Positions 21,541-33,179 of a stretch of DNA of 64,000 bases are shown piece after piece. The stretch is from Ypsolopha sequella (Eukaryota > Arthropoda > Insecta > Lepidoptera > Ypsolophidae): assembly GCA_934047225.1 (NCBI GenBank), contig OW203986.1, positions 20,773,221-20,837,220 of the forward strand. The letters run 5' to 3'. Each line of letters starts with the position of its first letter. Position 1 is the stretch's first letter. Below the pieces are notes generated by a model. It saw only the letters and a list, made by a program, of their open reading frames with translations, was not told where the DNA came from and made no database searches. The translations under genes and the position numbers were made by a program.

Positions 21541-21790
21541 TCCGGGCTTATAGCACACATATAGGAAAAAATCTGAAATTTACAAATATATAATTATTTA
21601 GGAAGTTATAATTGACCAACTTAATTAAACCAACTAGATACATACAGTTGAATAGATCGTAAGTGTCAAGTTAAGTTGGTGTTTTATAACTGCAAGTGGG
21701 ATTATTTACCATGTTTTTAGGGTTCCGTACCCGTATCGTGTGGTGGAACTGAACCCTTTGTGCGCAAGTCCGACATGCATTTGGCCGGTT

Positions 21791-22765
21791 TTTTTTTTTC
21801 TGAATCCATGTAGGTATCATGTTTTTATAATTTGAGCTACTGTATTTTTTGGTTCCTCAAATCAATACCGTGATAACACAATATCTTTGGGACCAATTTA
21901 AAATTAGCCAACTTTTCCCGTAGTTCAAATATAAAAAGCAATTCTGATAGAATATTTTCAAAAATATTTGTACAACTTTTTTCCTGAAATAAATAATGTG
22001 CACATTATTTAAAAGTTCCGACATTGTTAAGTAAAATGACATGAAAATGTGAATTTACGGTCCTTTCTTCTTTCTCCAAACAAGCCCTCCCTTCTAAAAC
22101 ATTTCTTAGAACAGTTTAAAACATCATTATAAACAGTTGTGCCCCGAAAATTACTTTTGATTATTGTCTCTGTCTTTCCAGTTTCGTGAAACTTATCGAA
22201 ATAACTTTCAGAGAAGCATTTCGCTTTACTTCCTCTTGTATTTAGTGAAGTGACACGATTTTAATTGGACCTATTGATCTGATGCGTTCACTGCGGGTCC
22301 TTTAGGCTTCTCAATAGGCTAGCAAAACAAGCGATAGAGGGAGCAACATGTTTGTCGCCTGAAAACTGCAAACTGTCTTTGGCAGTTCTTAGTTCAAACA
22401 AATAGGCGTGACTTTTGTTGTGGCCGACTATTCCTATCACGCTTGTAGCGTAGTCCCAGCATAGTGTTAAAAAATATTAGTATGGAGTGTTGAGTTGTTT
22501 GGTAGAGCTTGGCTAGATGATGGTGTAATTCGAAAAGCGTAACCGGATGGGCATAACAATTTAACATAAAATAAAGCGTTACCTTGATTTTTTCGGAAAA
22601 ATTATGTGCTTTTACTTGCATCGCAACTGTTATTACTAGCGATTAAAGTGAGTATTCAATCACAAAATAAGCCAGTGGCGATTTTATCACGTGTTCGGTG
22701 GCCATGTTTGTGGGCGGAATTGTGAGCGGCTTTCGCGCTCCGCCCGCACCCGCCCTGTGAAGACT
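21791..22765. other. No gene recognised
   Basis: Frames at 21857-22042 and 22394-22621 (-) show no domain. The stretch becomes GC-rich at 22720-22765 as the foldback element approaches. Confidence 0.4.
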
Positions 22766-23219
22766 TACCGGTCGGCCGTAGCTTCAGGCTTCGAGAGGCG
22801 CGCCAAGCGGTTCTTCTTGCGACAGCGTCGGCGGAGAGAACAAATGTATGAAGTTGTATAGGGCCGGAAATGGGTCGCCGCCCGTGCGTCTTGTCCGGCT
22901 TCGAGTGACTTTCGCTCTCTCGACGGTGGTGTGCGGGGTGGCGGGGAGCCACGCCAGTGATCGATCTCACAGGACAAACTTAGTGTCGAGCGCTTCGAGC
23001 GAGCGAGCGCGCTATACATCCGATGTGGTGGAGGGCGCCGACGGGTGTTGTGGCAGGGCGTCGGGAGAGCGCAAGTCACTCGAAGCCGGACAAGATGCGC
23101 AAGCTACGACCCATGGCCGGCTCTATATAACTTAATACATTTGTTCTCTCCGCCGGCGCCCGTCGCAAGAAGAACCGCTTGGCGCGCCTCTCGAAGTCTG
23201 CAGCTGTGGCCGATCGGTA
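22766..23219. mobile_element. GC-rich foldback element, copy 1
   Basis: Arms of about 155 bp (22766-22921 and 23065-23219) are inverted copies: TACCGGTCGGCC with GGCCGATCGGTA at the tips, then GGCGCGCCAAGCGGTTCTTC, GAGAGAACAAATGTAT, GGGTCG and TTGTCCGGCTTCGAGTGACT in both. The central 140 bp contain GTGTCGAGCGCTTCGAGCGA. Open frames on both strands here follow from GC content, not from coding. No transposase or clear target duplication was seen. Confidence 0.75.
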
Positions 23220-24299
23220 AAGCCTCTACAGGCAGACTCGTTAAAAGTTTTACATTTTTGTAATTAAAATCATATAATATCTAAATGAGAGCTCCGCATT
23301 CTCATCGGTAAATATCTCTTAGAGAAAATGCAGGGTCAGAGCGACGGGATAACATGCCTGGTCTAACAGCTAAAACGTTCACACGTGCCTGTTATACCTC
23401 TTCGCTTGCCCCTTGATTTCATGCTTAAAATGTTATTTTTCTACGTGCTTATGTGCACTTTTCTGTAATAAATAATGACCTCGGTTTCATCTTTAGTTGC
23501 ATGAAGGAAGTAATACAAAACACGAAAAAAGATACTATTAACGACAAAAAAAAGTAGTTTCTCAGTAAGTTACATAAAATCGTTACTTAAACTTATTTAC
23601 ACGTTACCACGCTTTTTCTCATGGGACAAAAAGAAAAGTGTTTGGAAAGGCTCCGTAGGATTTTGCTCGAGAACTCCACTCGGAGATAATGCTTTACTAT
23701 GAATATATTTAAATATGTTTCTGGTTTATACCTATAAAACATCTTCAGATCTAACAAAAGTGCTTTTTTACAAGATTTTGTTGTTCTTTTTTCCGCTGGT
23801 TCAGTGAGATCTAGACTCGCTTTATCTCGAGTTTGTTTGTGTTTGTAAACTCAACTGAAAAACGGCTCTACTTTTACCTCTCTCTTGTAGTTAACGCAAT
23901 TTTGTTGCAATTTTCTGTGTCCGTTGTAGTTTTCCAACCGCATTATTTGCAGAATTGTCTGTGTTTTATAGCTGTAAATAACAAATTTATTTTGAATATA
24001 AAATGTCTGTTATTTAATTTCCACAATAAAATAACTAAAATGATCTCATTTTACAATTTGCTTATACATAAACTTATGTAATCGTTAAGGGGCTTACTAA
24101 ATTTGTACTGGTTTCTTTTTCTAACGAAAATAATTGTCTGGTTTGTTTGTTTCTTTGTTACTTGTTAAAGATAGATAGTGTTTTTTTTGTAATTTTCATT
24201 TTTACTTAATTCCGTGTAATATATTTCCTTTGCATAATTTCATTTTTATTTAGTTCAGTAAAATATTCTCTTTTTTATTTGACTGTTTCATTATATAAA
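23220..24299. other. No gene recognised
   Basis: AT-rich. A hydrophobic open frame at 23833-24081 reflects T-richness and has no domain. Confidence 0.4.
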
Positions 24300-24301
24300 T
24301 A

Positions 24302-24655
24302 CAGACTTTTATGAATATTATGGTAGAAATGAAATAAAAAAGAAAACTTTCGATATATATTTCGACCCACTGGGGTCGTCGTCAGTCGAATATGGAATAA
24401 TATCATAAACATAGAGTTAACAATAAAATGAAAAACTTAACCTATGTTAGTTCGGCTTTGTAGTGGGCACCAAGTGACCAAAAAAAAAAGGTAAATGAAA
24501 TAGGTTAATAGGTTAAGTTTGTCATTTTATTGTTAACTCTATGTTGTTTATGATAATATTCTATATTCGACTGACGACGACCCCAAGTGGGTCGAAATAT
24601 ATATCGACAATTTTCTTTTTTATTTCATTTCTACCATAATATTCATAAAAGTCTG
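24302..24655. mobile_element. TA-flanked long hairpin (mariner-type MITE)
   Basis: TA (24300-24301 and 24656-24657) flanks arms of about 145 bp with very few mismatches: CAGACTTTTATGAATATTAT at the tip, then GGTAGAAATGAAATAAAAAA, TTTCGACCCAC and AGAGTTAACAATAAAATGA. The loop is only about 50 bp and includes TAGTGGGCACCAAGTGACC. Each arm also carries CTGACGACGACCCC...GGGTCGAAA, wording seen in Penelope-type termini (see findings). Confidence 0.75.
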
Positions 24656-24659
24656 TATA

Positions 24660-25484
24660 TATATATATAATAAACAGTAAAAAAAGCTTTTTTATATGAT
24701 AGATTTTCGTACGTTAAGGCAAATATATATAGGTATTATAAAAACATTTTTTTACATATATCTTCTCATTTTTTTAACAATACTCTGATTGACCTCAGCG
24801 AATTTGAAGAGAGGTCAATAGGTAGGTAGATATTCGTCAGTTTACATTTACCTGGTGTTCCACAGAAAGCCTCAGCCTACGTGAGGTAGTAAACCTGGCT
24901 CGTAAAGGGACTATAGTATCGCCTGCACGCTCGGTTTTTTACCACTTTTGTGCAGAAAAATGTACACACACGTTTTGTGGGTGCGTCCTTACTTTGACGT
25001 AACGCAAATGTTGAGTGGATGCCTGTATGTTTTTGTTTGTTTCTTTATGAGCCTTCTTACATTTTTGAAGGAGCTTTATTAACGAAAGTCACGTCAACTG
25101 TGTTTAGTAATCCTGCCAGGTTTTTGAATTTTGCCGAATTGTTTTTGGTCTTAGGCCATCCTCTGCTTGCTAGAAGTGTTCCGTCGACGGCTTTTTTACA
25201 GCTACTGAATAGATATTCCAAAATAAAGTCCCATGACTAAGACTGAAAGACAAATGATTTATTTAATCGAGTTTTGACTTATCTGTTAAATACCACATAG
25301 CAAAGCTTCACTTTTTACTATCAATTTCTCCCGAGGACATAGTTATTAAAGGAAAGCAATAAGTTTCACCTCTTTTTTGTGACAGCCGAGACCAACGGCT
25401 GAATTTGCTTCCCACCTTTTGTGCTGCTGCAGGCTTTTAGCGTTAAGCAATTGACCACACGTAGATATATTACATATACATTTG
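24660..25484. other. No gene recognised
   Basis: AT-rich with a TATATA run at the left. The frame at 25019-25240 has no domain. Confidence 0.4.
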
Positions 25485-27125
25485 CCGAAAATGCTTCACT
25501 ATTTGTTTACTAACCCTAACAATTTCAGTGCATTTTCTAAACTGCGACATTACGAATTTTGTAGATCAAGAAAATGAAAACGTAGCGTTTACTACGCCGT
25601 ATACCAACGAGTAGGGGCCAGTTAATAATGCGAGTTTCTGGCTGGCAAAGTTAAATTCAGCGTAGCTATGTTACGAAACGGAAAATACTGATTAAAAATT
25701 ATACGAGTCATTGCTTTTAACCGAATGTTAATAATAGAACTGTTTAATAATAATAGAACTGTTTATTTCAAGAAAAAATAACAACAATATTTTTACTAAA
25801 ATCTAAAGTTTCAATCTACAAATCTTAAGATTATATTACTTTAGATGGTTACCTCATCTCTTATAAATATCTTAAGCTGATCTTATTAATATTTTACACA
25901 ATTTATATTGTAATTTGGGTGCACATCCTCTCCATTTATGTATTTATCGTGAATATAAATAATATAATGTTAAGAATGCTTTTGCCTAAACTGCTTCTCT
26001 ATTTGGTTCCTGATCCTCACGATTTCAATGGATATTCTAAACTGCTTCATAAAGCAGGAAAAATAAACTGTCGTAGCGTTTGCTACGCCGTAGACATAGG
26101 GCTGTCAACAATGCAAGTTTCTGGCTTGCAGAGTAGTGTTTTTACGAAACGGAAAATACTGTTTGAAAATCATCGTAGTCATTGTTTTTAATTAAATGTT
26201 ACGGACGCTTTTGGCCAAAACGGTTTACTATTTGTTTACTAACCCTAACGATTTTAGTACATTTTCTAAATTGCGACATAACGAGTTTGTAAATCAAGAA
26301 AAATTCAACAACGTAGTGTTCATTACGCCCTACCTACGAGTAGGGCCGGTCAAGTCATGTTACCGGTGGATGCTAAAGTAGTATTTTTACGAAACGGGAA
26401 ATACTGTTTGAAAATCATCGTAGTAATCGTTTTTAATTAAATGTTACGGACGCTTTTGCCTTAAACGGTTCACTATTTGTTTACTAACCCTAACGATTTC
26501 AGTGCATTCTCTAAACTGCGACATAACGAATTTGTAAATCAAGAAAAATTAAACGACGTAGTGTTCTTTACGCCCTACCTACGAGTAGGGGCAGCGGCGT
26601 GCACAGAACTTTTTTCCGGAAAAGCAATCAAAAGGTCAAGATTGACAATAAAAAAAAAATGAAAAAAATTAAATAACACATTGAAAAAAAAAATTTGTAT
26701 GACGCCCAGCTACCCTAGAGTGAAAATTTTCATACAAACTTTTTTTTTCAAAGTGTTATTTAAATTTTTTCATATTTTTTTTATTGTCGTACTTGACCTT
26801 CTGATTGCTTTTCCGGAAAAAAGTTCTGTGCACGCCACTAAGTAGGGGCCAGTCAAGTAATGTTAGATGTGGATGCCAAAGTAGTAATTTTACGAAACGG
26901 AAAATCATGTTTGAAAATTTTGCTTAAAATGCTTCAATATTTATTTACTAACCCTCACGCTTTCAATGGATTTTCTAAACTGCGTCAAAATGATTTAGCA
27001 AAGCAAGAAAAATAAAACGTCGCATCGTAGCGTTTGCTTTGCCGTAACTAAAGGACAGTCACCAATGCGAGTTTCTGACTGGCAGAGTTTATTGCAGCGT
27101 AGCATTTCTTACGAAACGGAATACA
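25485..27125 (+). repeat. Array of about 245-bp repeat units (5 units)
   Basis: Units begin at about 25485, 25966, 26200, 26445 and 26930. Each carries, in order: GCTTCACTATTTGTTTACTA-like, AACCCTAACGATTTCAGT, TCTAAACTGCGACATAACGA, CGTAGCGTTTACTACGCC, GAGTAGGGGCCAGT and TTACGAAACGGAAAATACTG. Units 3 and 4 are exactly 245 bp apart (ATTAAATGTTACGGACGC at 26191 and 26436). Units 1 and 2 are separated by about 240 bp of unrelated AT-rich DNA. Units can be read as short frames with similar text (LFTNPNDFS.FSKLRHNEFVNQEK), but reading frame and stops differ between units, so a protein is unlikely. Confidence 0.8.
26592..26840. mobile_element. hAT-like MITE inside the array
   Basis: An 8-bp duplication AGTAGGGG (26584-26591 and 26841-26848) flanks TIRs CAGCGGCGTGCACAGAAC and TAGTGGCGTGCACAGAAC. 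Arms of about 100 bp continue (TTTTTTCCGGAAAAGCAATC) so the 249-bp element is a hairpin. 8-bp duplications and YAG-type tips are typical of hAT transposons. It disrupts the GAGTAGGGGCCAGT block of array unit 4. Confidence 0.85.
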
Positions 27126-27740
27126 CCAATTTTATTTCATGTAAACGAAACTGAACCTTAAGAGGGCGCCGAGCAAAATAATCTAAAACGACAATCACTG
27201 TTAAATTGATTTATTGAATAATATTTCAATCATAAATAAATAAAATATATATTTATTGTCACAGAGAATGTATCTACACTTTCGCCGCAGCGAATAATAA
27301 AAATAACTTATGGTGTAAGAAACAATACTATCTAAAGTAGGCCCAACATCTAAAAAGGTATTGGGGTTTTAGTCATTTCAATAACTTAACTGTCAAATTT
27401 TGTCTCAACCACAATTCAAGACAATCAAAAACGTTATAAAATACAACTGGGCCGTTTCACATTTTTAAAATGTTGTCTGGTAAATTAAATATGATTTTTT
27501 CTGTTAAATTCAATAAAAAGTACCACGATAAAAAGCGACCACGAGAGAACAAGCGAGGTGTCTATTCGTTCTACGCTCGGCGCAGCCTTAATGGAATGCG
27601 CTAATGTACGTCAATCATTTTATTTTGGTAGACCAACATTTATTAATGTTTTTACGTAATATTTTACCGCGATGTCGAGTCTTAGCTTTAAACGATTTAT
27701 TGCTATCTTATATATTCTACATATCGAACTACTGCATTTT
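27126..27740. other. No gene recognised
   Basis: AT-rich. No frame, TIR or tandem repeat was supported. Confidence 0.4.
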
Positions 27741-27865
27741 CAGGGTTCCGTACCCAAAGGGTAACCAACGGGACCCTATCACTAAGACTCCGCTGTCCGT
27801 CTGTCTGTCCGTCTGCCTGTCCGTCTGTCTGTCTGTCCGTCTGTCCGTCTGTCACCAGGGTGTAT
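27741..27865 (+). repeat. GGGTTCCGTACCC repeat start with CTGT/CCGT microsatellite
   Basis: AGGGTTCCGTACCC, then GGGACCCTATCACTAAGACT and a tetranucleotide run (CTGT/CCGT mixture) at about 27790-27853. It breaks directly into a retrotransposon fragment at about 27866. Confidence 0.7.
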
Positions 27866-28165
27866 CATCGGCATAGTTCAAAATAGGGAGCAAGAATGAA
27901 CTAGCATGACCTTCGCAGAATACAGCAAAAACCTTTAAAGGGAGTTCATTGATTCAAAGGGCTTTTTACTAAGTTCAGCCACATGCAAATCCCAAGACAT
28001 ATTGTTCTGGATATAATGTCCCAGGTTTTTTACTGGCATACAGAACTGGAGAGGAGTGCCATTAAAACAGACAGCTGGAAGGTGAGACTGCTCAGGTCCG
28101 TTTTGTCTATGAGAGCCCTACTGCCAACTATCATAACCTGCGTTTTTGATGGATTAAAAAGGTGA
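27866..28165 (-). pseudogene. Second, decayed copy of the 1.6-4.1 kb ORF2
   Basis: Aligns by eye with 2037-2340: shared words include TCGGCATAGT, GACATATTGTTCTGGATATA, TTTTGTCTATGAGAGCCCT and CTGCCAACTATCAT. This corresponds to residues of about 598-698 of that ORF2, downstream of the catalytic YADD. Small indels break the frame. Both ends are lost. Confidence 0.8.
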
Positions 28166-29225
28166 TGAGGTTTAAATGGGTTATTTTATAAGAAAGCAGC
28201 CTCGCTTTTCTGGTTTAAGAACAGAACAGTCCGTGTTTCTGACCACAGTAATAATTACTAAGACATTAACCTCAAAGGAGCATTCCTTATCTAGCCATGT
28301 GACTACTGTGCTTGTATGAGCGTCATTGTTCTGAACCGTTGTTAAGGCGGGTCGCTTCTGGTTTTAAACCCGACATTGATAAATGTTTAACTTTATTCCC
28401 GCGTCTAGGTACTTGGTAAATCTGTTTCCTGAAATTCATTGTTTAATTATTTGTTATTCGTCCGCTCGAGGGCTTTTTCTGTTTCGTTTCAGAACAATGA
28501 TATTTATCTTTAGGTTTAACTTTTCACCGCGGTATTGTTCCCGAACCTTATTTTGTACGAGAATTTTGCGAAACCGCTCCATTAGTCATATGAAAGTGTG
28601 TTTATTCAAATTGCATTTTTAATTGCTTGCAAAAATTTCCATGTTACATTTATTTATTCCTTCTGTTGCAGGTAAGCGCTAAAAGTTGAGACGTGTAGTA
28701 AGTTTTAACACTTTGTAGTCAACTAAAATACTGCGATATAAATAACTGTGACTGATATACTTGTTGTCTATATCTCATATCAATTTATGATTAGAAAACC
28801 TTAAAGGTTTCTGCAAAAACATAAAGGTGTATACCTTTATGTATGATTAATGATTGTATGTTTTTACGTTTGCTATAAATAAATAAATTAGTCAGTTACG
28901 ATTGATTGATTTTAGGCGATTTAACCAGCATATTTTATTTTACATAATATTAAATAGTATTTAGTGCAATAAAGTACATGATTGCCTTCGAAATATGTTA
29001 TTTGGCTCGCATATGTACTTACCAATCATTAGATTCATTTTTTGTTATTTTTTTTTTACTGAATTCTTATCTACCCATCCGGAAAATTTCTTAAATTTTA
29101 GCATTCGCTTCCACAGGACAAACACTAGTGTCCTCTAGGGACGAATATTGCGCAGATTGAAGCGTGAATTCACTCCTTTCTTTTTGTATTTATAACGTGG
29201 AAAAAGCTTCATTTTGCACCTTTAC
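28166..29225. other. No gene; short palindrome
   Basis: CATAAAGGTGTATACCTTTATG at 28820-28841 is a 9-bp-arm hairpin. The frame at 28383-28622 has no domain. The remainder is AT-rich. Confidence 0.4.
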
Positions 29226-29578
29226 GCCAGGGCCTGGGCCACAGCTTCAGGCTTCTGGCGGCGCTTTTTGCTGCGCTTCCAGGCGGTTTTTGCGACGGAC
29301 TATGCCTTGCCACGTCACCCATCGGCGCCTTCATGTATAGCGCGCTTGCTTGCTCAAAGCGCTCGACACTACGTTTGTCCTGTGCGCTCGATCACTGTTT
29401 CAACCGCCCGCTTCCCCGCACACCGTCGTCGCGAGAGCGCAAGTCACTTGAAGCCGGACAAGACGCGCGAGCGGCGACCCATGGCCGGCTCTATACAACA
29501 TCATACATTTGTTCTCACCGCCGCGCAAGAAGAACCGCTTAGCGCCTCTCGAAGCCTGAAGCTGTGGCCGAGAGGTTA
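29226..29578. mobile_element. GC-rich foldback element, copy 2
   Basis: The right arm (29430-29578) is close to that of 22766-23219: AGTCACTTGAAGCCGGACAA, ACCCATGGCCGGCTCTATA, ACATTTGTTCTC, AAGAAGAACCGCTTAGCGCC, GAAGCTGTGGCCG. The left tip (GGCCACAGCTTCAGGCTTC) pairs with the right tip, but the left arm is divergent. The centre (TGTATAGCGCGCTTGCTTGC) is present in the opposite orientation relative to copy 1. Confidence 0.7.
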
Positions 29579-29599
29579 GACGTTCCGTATACAAAACAT

Positions 29600-30130
29600 T
29601 TTGTACATTGGATTTTTTCAACAGCGAAATAAGGTTGTTTTTTTAGAAAATATATCTCGAGCTATGTTATAAAAGAACTATTTTGAACACTATTTTCTGT
29701 TAACTTTGTACTCATTGTCAGATCTTTTTATTAAGAATGGTGCAATCATTTTATTTGCTCCAATATGTACTTCAATAAGGTAACTACAACACCAAAAACG
29801 GTTTTATAAGTATCTACATTGTTTGATCGATGTTATAGTATTATAATATTATAAGACCACTATTCTGCGCTGTGATCAGTTAAATTTACTATAACACCCT
29901 TAGATAACCAATCAGCTATCTGGACGGAAATTAAGAGAAATAAGGTTTGGGTCAAGCAGCAATACCATTGTCTATGAGCAATACCGAAGAGACGCACCTG
30001 AACGTATAGTATAACCAATCAGCTATCGATGGGAGTAAATATCTTCTTTGTCTATCTACCCACATCATTTTGAAATAAAAATACACGCATTAACTATTTC
30101 AGCTTTCTCGCAGTGGATGTTTACAACGAA
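29600..30130. other. No gene; ATAACCAATCAGCTATC twice
   Basis: The 17-bp word occurs at 29904-29920 and 30011-30027, 107 bp apart. It contains a CCAAT core but no promoter context was found. Confidence 0.4.
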
Positions 30131-30135
30131 AATGC

Positions 30136-30200
30136 AAACATACATACATATACTCACGCCTGTCTCCCAGATGGGTAGACAGAGACAGATACGATTATGT
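30136..30200 (-). pseudogene. Non-LTR 3' scrap (YPSGRQA-stop)
   Basis: The minus strand encodes SVSVYPSGRQA then a stop, matching the closing VVSDYPFGRQA-stop of the better remnant at 50418-50664. The homologous part is very short. Confidence 0.4.
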
Positions 30201-30589
30201 ACGATTACAAAGATCACGTACTCGTATAAATAGTGAAATATCACTAAAACAACATTTCCCAGAGCAATTAGCACCTTGATTGTTTGCACACAAAGAGCGC
30301 TATATCGCTTCAATTTAAATTCAACTAATACTCCAAAACCACATTTCGTAGCAATACGTAATGTTCGTGTTGTAGGGCGTATTGTGAACCATAATTTAGC
30401 GTTGACATCGCTACATTCCCGTCACACAGCCTCTCCGGTTTAATGAAAATAAATTCAGCTGGAAACACTATCTAGCGGGATTAGCTAAAGCCATAAATAG
30501 GGATGAATGAGGCTTAATTATGTGGCCTTTTTGTCTCTGTTTCGAAGGATATCCTGCTTTCCAAACACGTCCGCCTTATGCCGAAGGGC

Positions 30590-30660
30590 GACTATTTTGC
30601 TATAAATATAAGACGTTTAGAGTCGCCGTTTTACGAGCAAGCAGGCTCAGTATAGAATTT
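30590..30660 (+). promoter_or_regulatory. Possible core promoter (TATA plus Inr), weak
   Basis: CTATAAATATAAG at about 30600 and an arthropod-type initiator TCAGT at 30647-30651 lie in a locally less AT-rich stretch. The spacing (about 47 bp) is longer than the usual 30 and no coding exon follows, so this may be chance. Confidence 0.2.
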
Positions 30661-31167
30661 AATAAGGTATTACTTGCGTGAAATAATGACCTACTGTTGG
30701 ATACCACAAACTTTGAAAGTCCAAGTTAAAAGTCTTCTTTTGATGCTACTTTTTGTCTTTAAACATCATAGCAATTTTTACAGTTTGACGCCAGTGTTTA
30801 GTTCACTCATAAATACCTATGTTGTGCACAGGCTCTTAGTTTTCCATTCCAAAAGCTCTTTATGCCCCATCCCACATGATGTAAGAATACAAATATAAGC
30901 CTTCTTATACCAGGCCAACCATCATTTTTGACTTAAGTTATTTAATTTTTTTATTTGTTTGGACTTTTATTTCTATAAAATTTTAATTATCATGCTATTA
31001 CGTAATATGCTAAAATTACGTGTAATAAACATTATGAAAATAAACTCAATGCCTTTATGTCTTATTATTGTGTCGAATTGTATATAACGTATGCTTCTAT
31101 CAGTTACGTATGTGCTACGTCTTCTGATGATACCGAAGTACTTTTTTTATATATATATTTGTATCGT
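30661..31167. other. No gene recognised
   Basis: The frame at 30674-30898 has no domain; AT-rich after 30920. Confidence 0.4.
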
Positions 31168-31245
31168 CACGACATTAATCACCGAGGGGATGTCAGAGGT
31201 GTTGTGAGTGTAAACTGTGAAATGCAAGTGAAAATGGAGAAAAAA
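31168..31245 (-). repeat. tRNA-derived SINE, 3' fragment
   Basis: Contains CACCGAGGGGATGTCAGAGG and TGTGAAATGCAAGTG, the reverse complement of the SINE 3' region at about 42070-42135. Confidence 0.6.
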
Positions 31246-33179
31246 ATAAGTAAAAAAGAGAAACTTAAAATTATTAACAACTAGAACGAAAACTAGTATA
31301 TTTCTTTTTCTTCTAAATACTAAACCTTATGAAGAAAATAACAAATAAAATAGGTCATATTCATAGCGGTCGTTTCGACGCAAATAGTAGAATGTTTCCA
31401 CAGAACCCCATCGAGAAAATAATTCAGAGAAAAAATAACGTTTTCTTTGCAGTTCTCGAATGTTATTATAAAACAAAAAGAAAGCTTTTAGTCGTTAATG
31501 TTATTGGAAAAACACGGGCTTTAGTCGCGCGGAAATAATGTATTTTGCAGGTTTCGTGGAAATTTATGCGAGAGGTGAGGTATCAGGTAATTTGCTGTTT
31601 CGTTAGTTGGATATTAGACACCATATACACATGTACGTATAGAGCATAACGTAGTTAACTAAATCATCTTGGAATTAATTGGATGGTGTTATTAATATTA
31701 ATTTACGCCAAAACTACTTAACATTGTGACAAGCAAAGTTATAATTAGTTGTTTGGATTTGGCGCTATGAGGCGCTATGTTGGTTCTATTTGTTCCTATG
31801 AAATCATAAAGGGATTTTATAAGTACATTGGAAAAGGACAAGCTTTTTCTTTGTCACAATAAGCGGATTACAGTATTAAAGTATTTTTGTATAAATGTGT
31901 AAATTTGTTAGTTTTATATTAAAAATGTCCATTGTAAAAATTAATCAATGATGACATGAATGGTTAAGAAAATAATAAATAGTCACATGTTTTAGTTTCC
32001 TGTATTTTCCCAAAAAATTTTGGTTGGTAAGTTTTTAAAATGGCTGGTACTATGATTTTTTTCAGAATTTTAAATCAGACAGATAAGTACCCCACGGACA
32101 CTTTTTCTGAAAACTTTGGTGAATTGCAATTTTTTACACAGTTAATTTTAAACCTCACCATTATTTTTGGTACCGAACCACTGCGTGAAAAAAAATGTTC
32201 ACTTTTAATGCAAGGTCACAATAAAATTAATTTTACGTTTTTTCCCCAATTAATAGTATTTTTAGCTTAGAAATTATAAAAGTGTGACAGAAACATGGCG
32301 ACATTATAAGTGATCCTTGGCTATGGAACCCTAAAAATTTACACAAACTTCAACGGGGCCCTATATAAAAAATTATCACTTTTATGCTCACTTTCCTGAT
32401 TCGTACTTTTCCGTTTTAACCCTTTTTTGTTTTGCTTTAAATTAATATGTAGAATAATACTTAAAAGACCATATAGTTCTGTTTATGTTAACTTAATAGT
32501 TTGTTATAGCAAGTCTGATTAAAACTACGAGTATATTATCAAACATTGTGTTGTATTATCCATGATATAAGCGAACAAACATACGTTACGGTACAGATTA
32601 GCAAACCACAGCTCATTGGGTATGTAAAATGTACACAATAAGGATTCGGACATATAATAAGAAGACGGTATGCGCGATCCCTCACTCCTTTTTGACGTGA
32701 CCGTTTTTCATCTTCCATAAAATCTAGAGTTGGGACTAGCCTTCCTAAAGTAGTCACAATGTAATAGGTCCGTTTTGACATATGTCATCGCAACGTATCT
32801 ATGGATGTGAACCATGCAAATCGGTAACTATGTCAACCGATTCTCACGAGAAATCGATTCAAAATATTATGAGTTTGTTATCGTTTGAAATATTTTCAAG
32901 TTTATTGGTTATAATTTCCAGAATAAACATAATTGCCAAAGTCAACGTGAAAGAAAATATAAACAGTTCAAAAGTAAAGCCTAAAGTCACAAGAAAAAAA
33001 CACTAAAAACAAAAGGGACCACAACGACTTCCAATATGGCAATAGAAAGATATTTCGGGTGCTAAAACCAGCTTTTAATTTTTTTTCTCTACGAAAAGAA
33101 TCTGAAATGGAAATTCTTACGTGTCAGTAATATTTTGTAATGTTGTACTTCACTGACCTCAAATTAGATAGAGGTCTGA
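31246..33179. other. No gene recognised
   Basis: Frames at 31329-31538, 32040-32270 (starting ATGGCTGG), 32539-32781 and 32782-33006 are 60-80 codons, AT-driven and without domains. No repeat boundaries were found. Confidence 0.35.

Larger units (their letters stand above)
19467..21790 (+). repeat. GGGTTCCGT-class repeat, copy B (split by insertions)
   Basis: The copy runs 19467-19796, resumes at about 21187-21303 (TTGCACTTCTCATAATCAAT, then ACACTCGCAAGCAAGGG), and again at 21541-21790 (AGGAAAAAATCTGAAATTTA, AGGAAGTTATAA, AGGGTTCCGTACCCG, ATTTGGCCGG). An intact-order relative at 59745-60210 confirms that these pieces belong together. The two gaps hold non-LTR sequences. Confidence 0.65.

Noticed and set aside
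22656..23263. Long GC-rich frames on both strands
   Set aside because: They follow the foldback arms symmetrically and reflect GC content, not coding.
27790..27853. Cysteine/valine-rich peptide repeat
   Set aside because: Translation of a CTGT/CCGT microsatellite.
29214..29621. Arg/Ser-rich frames at the second foldback copy
   Set aside because: Same cause as the 22.7-kb copy.
30590..30660. Confident promoter call
   Set aside because: TATA to initiator spacing is too long and no exon follows; kept only as a weak feature.
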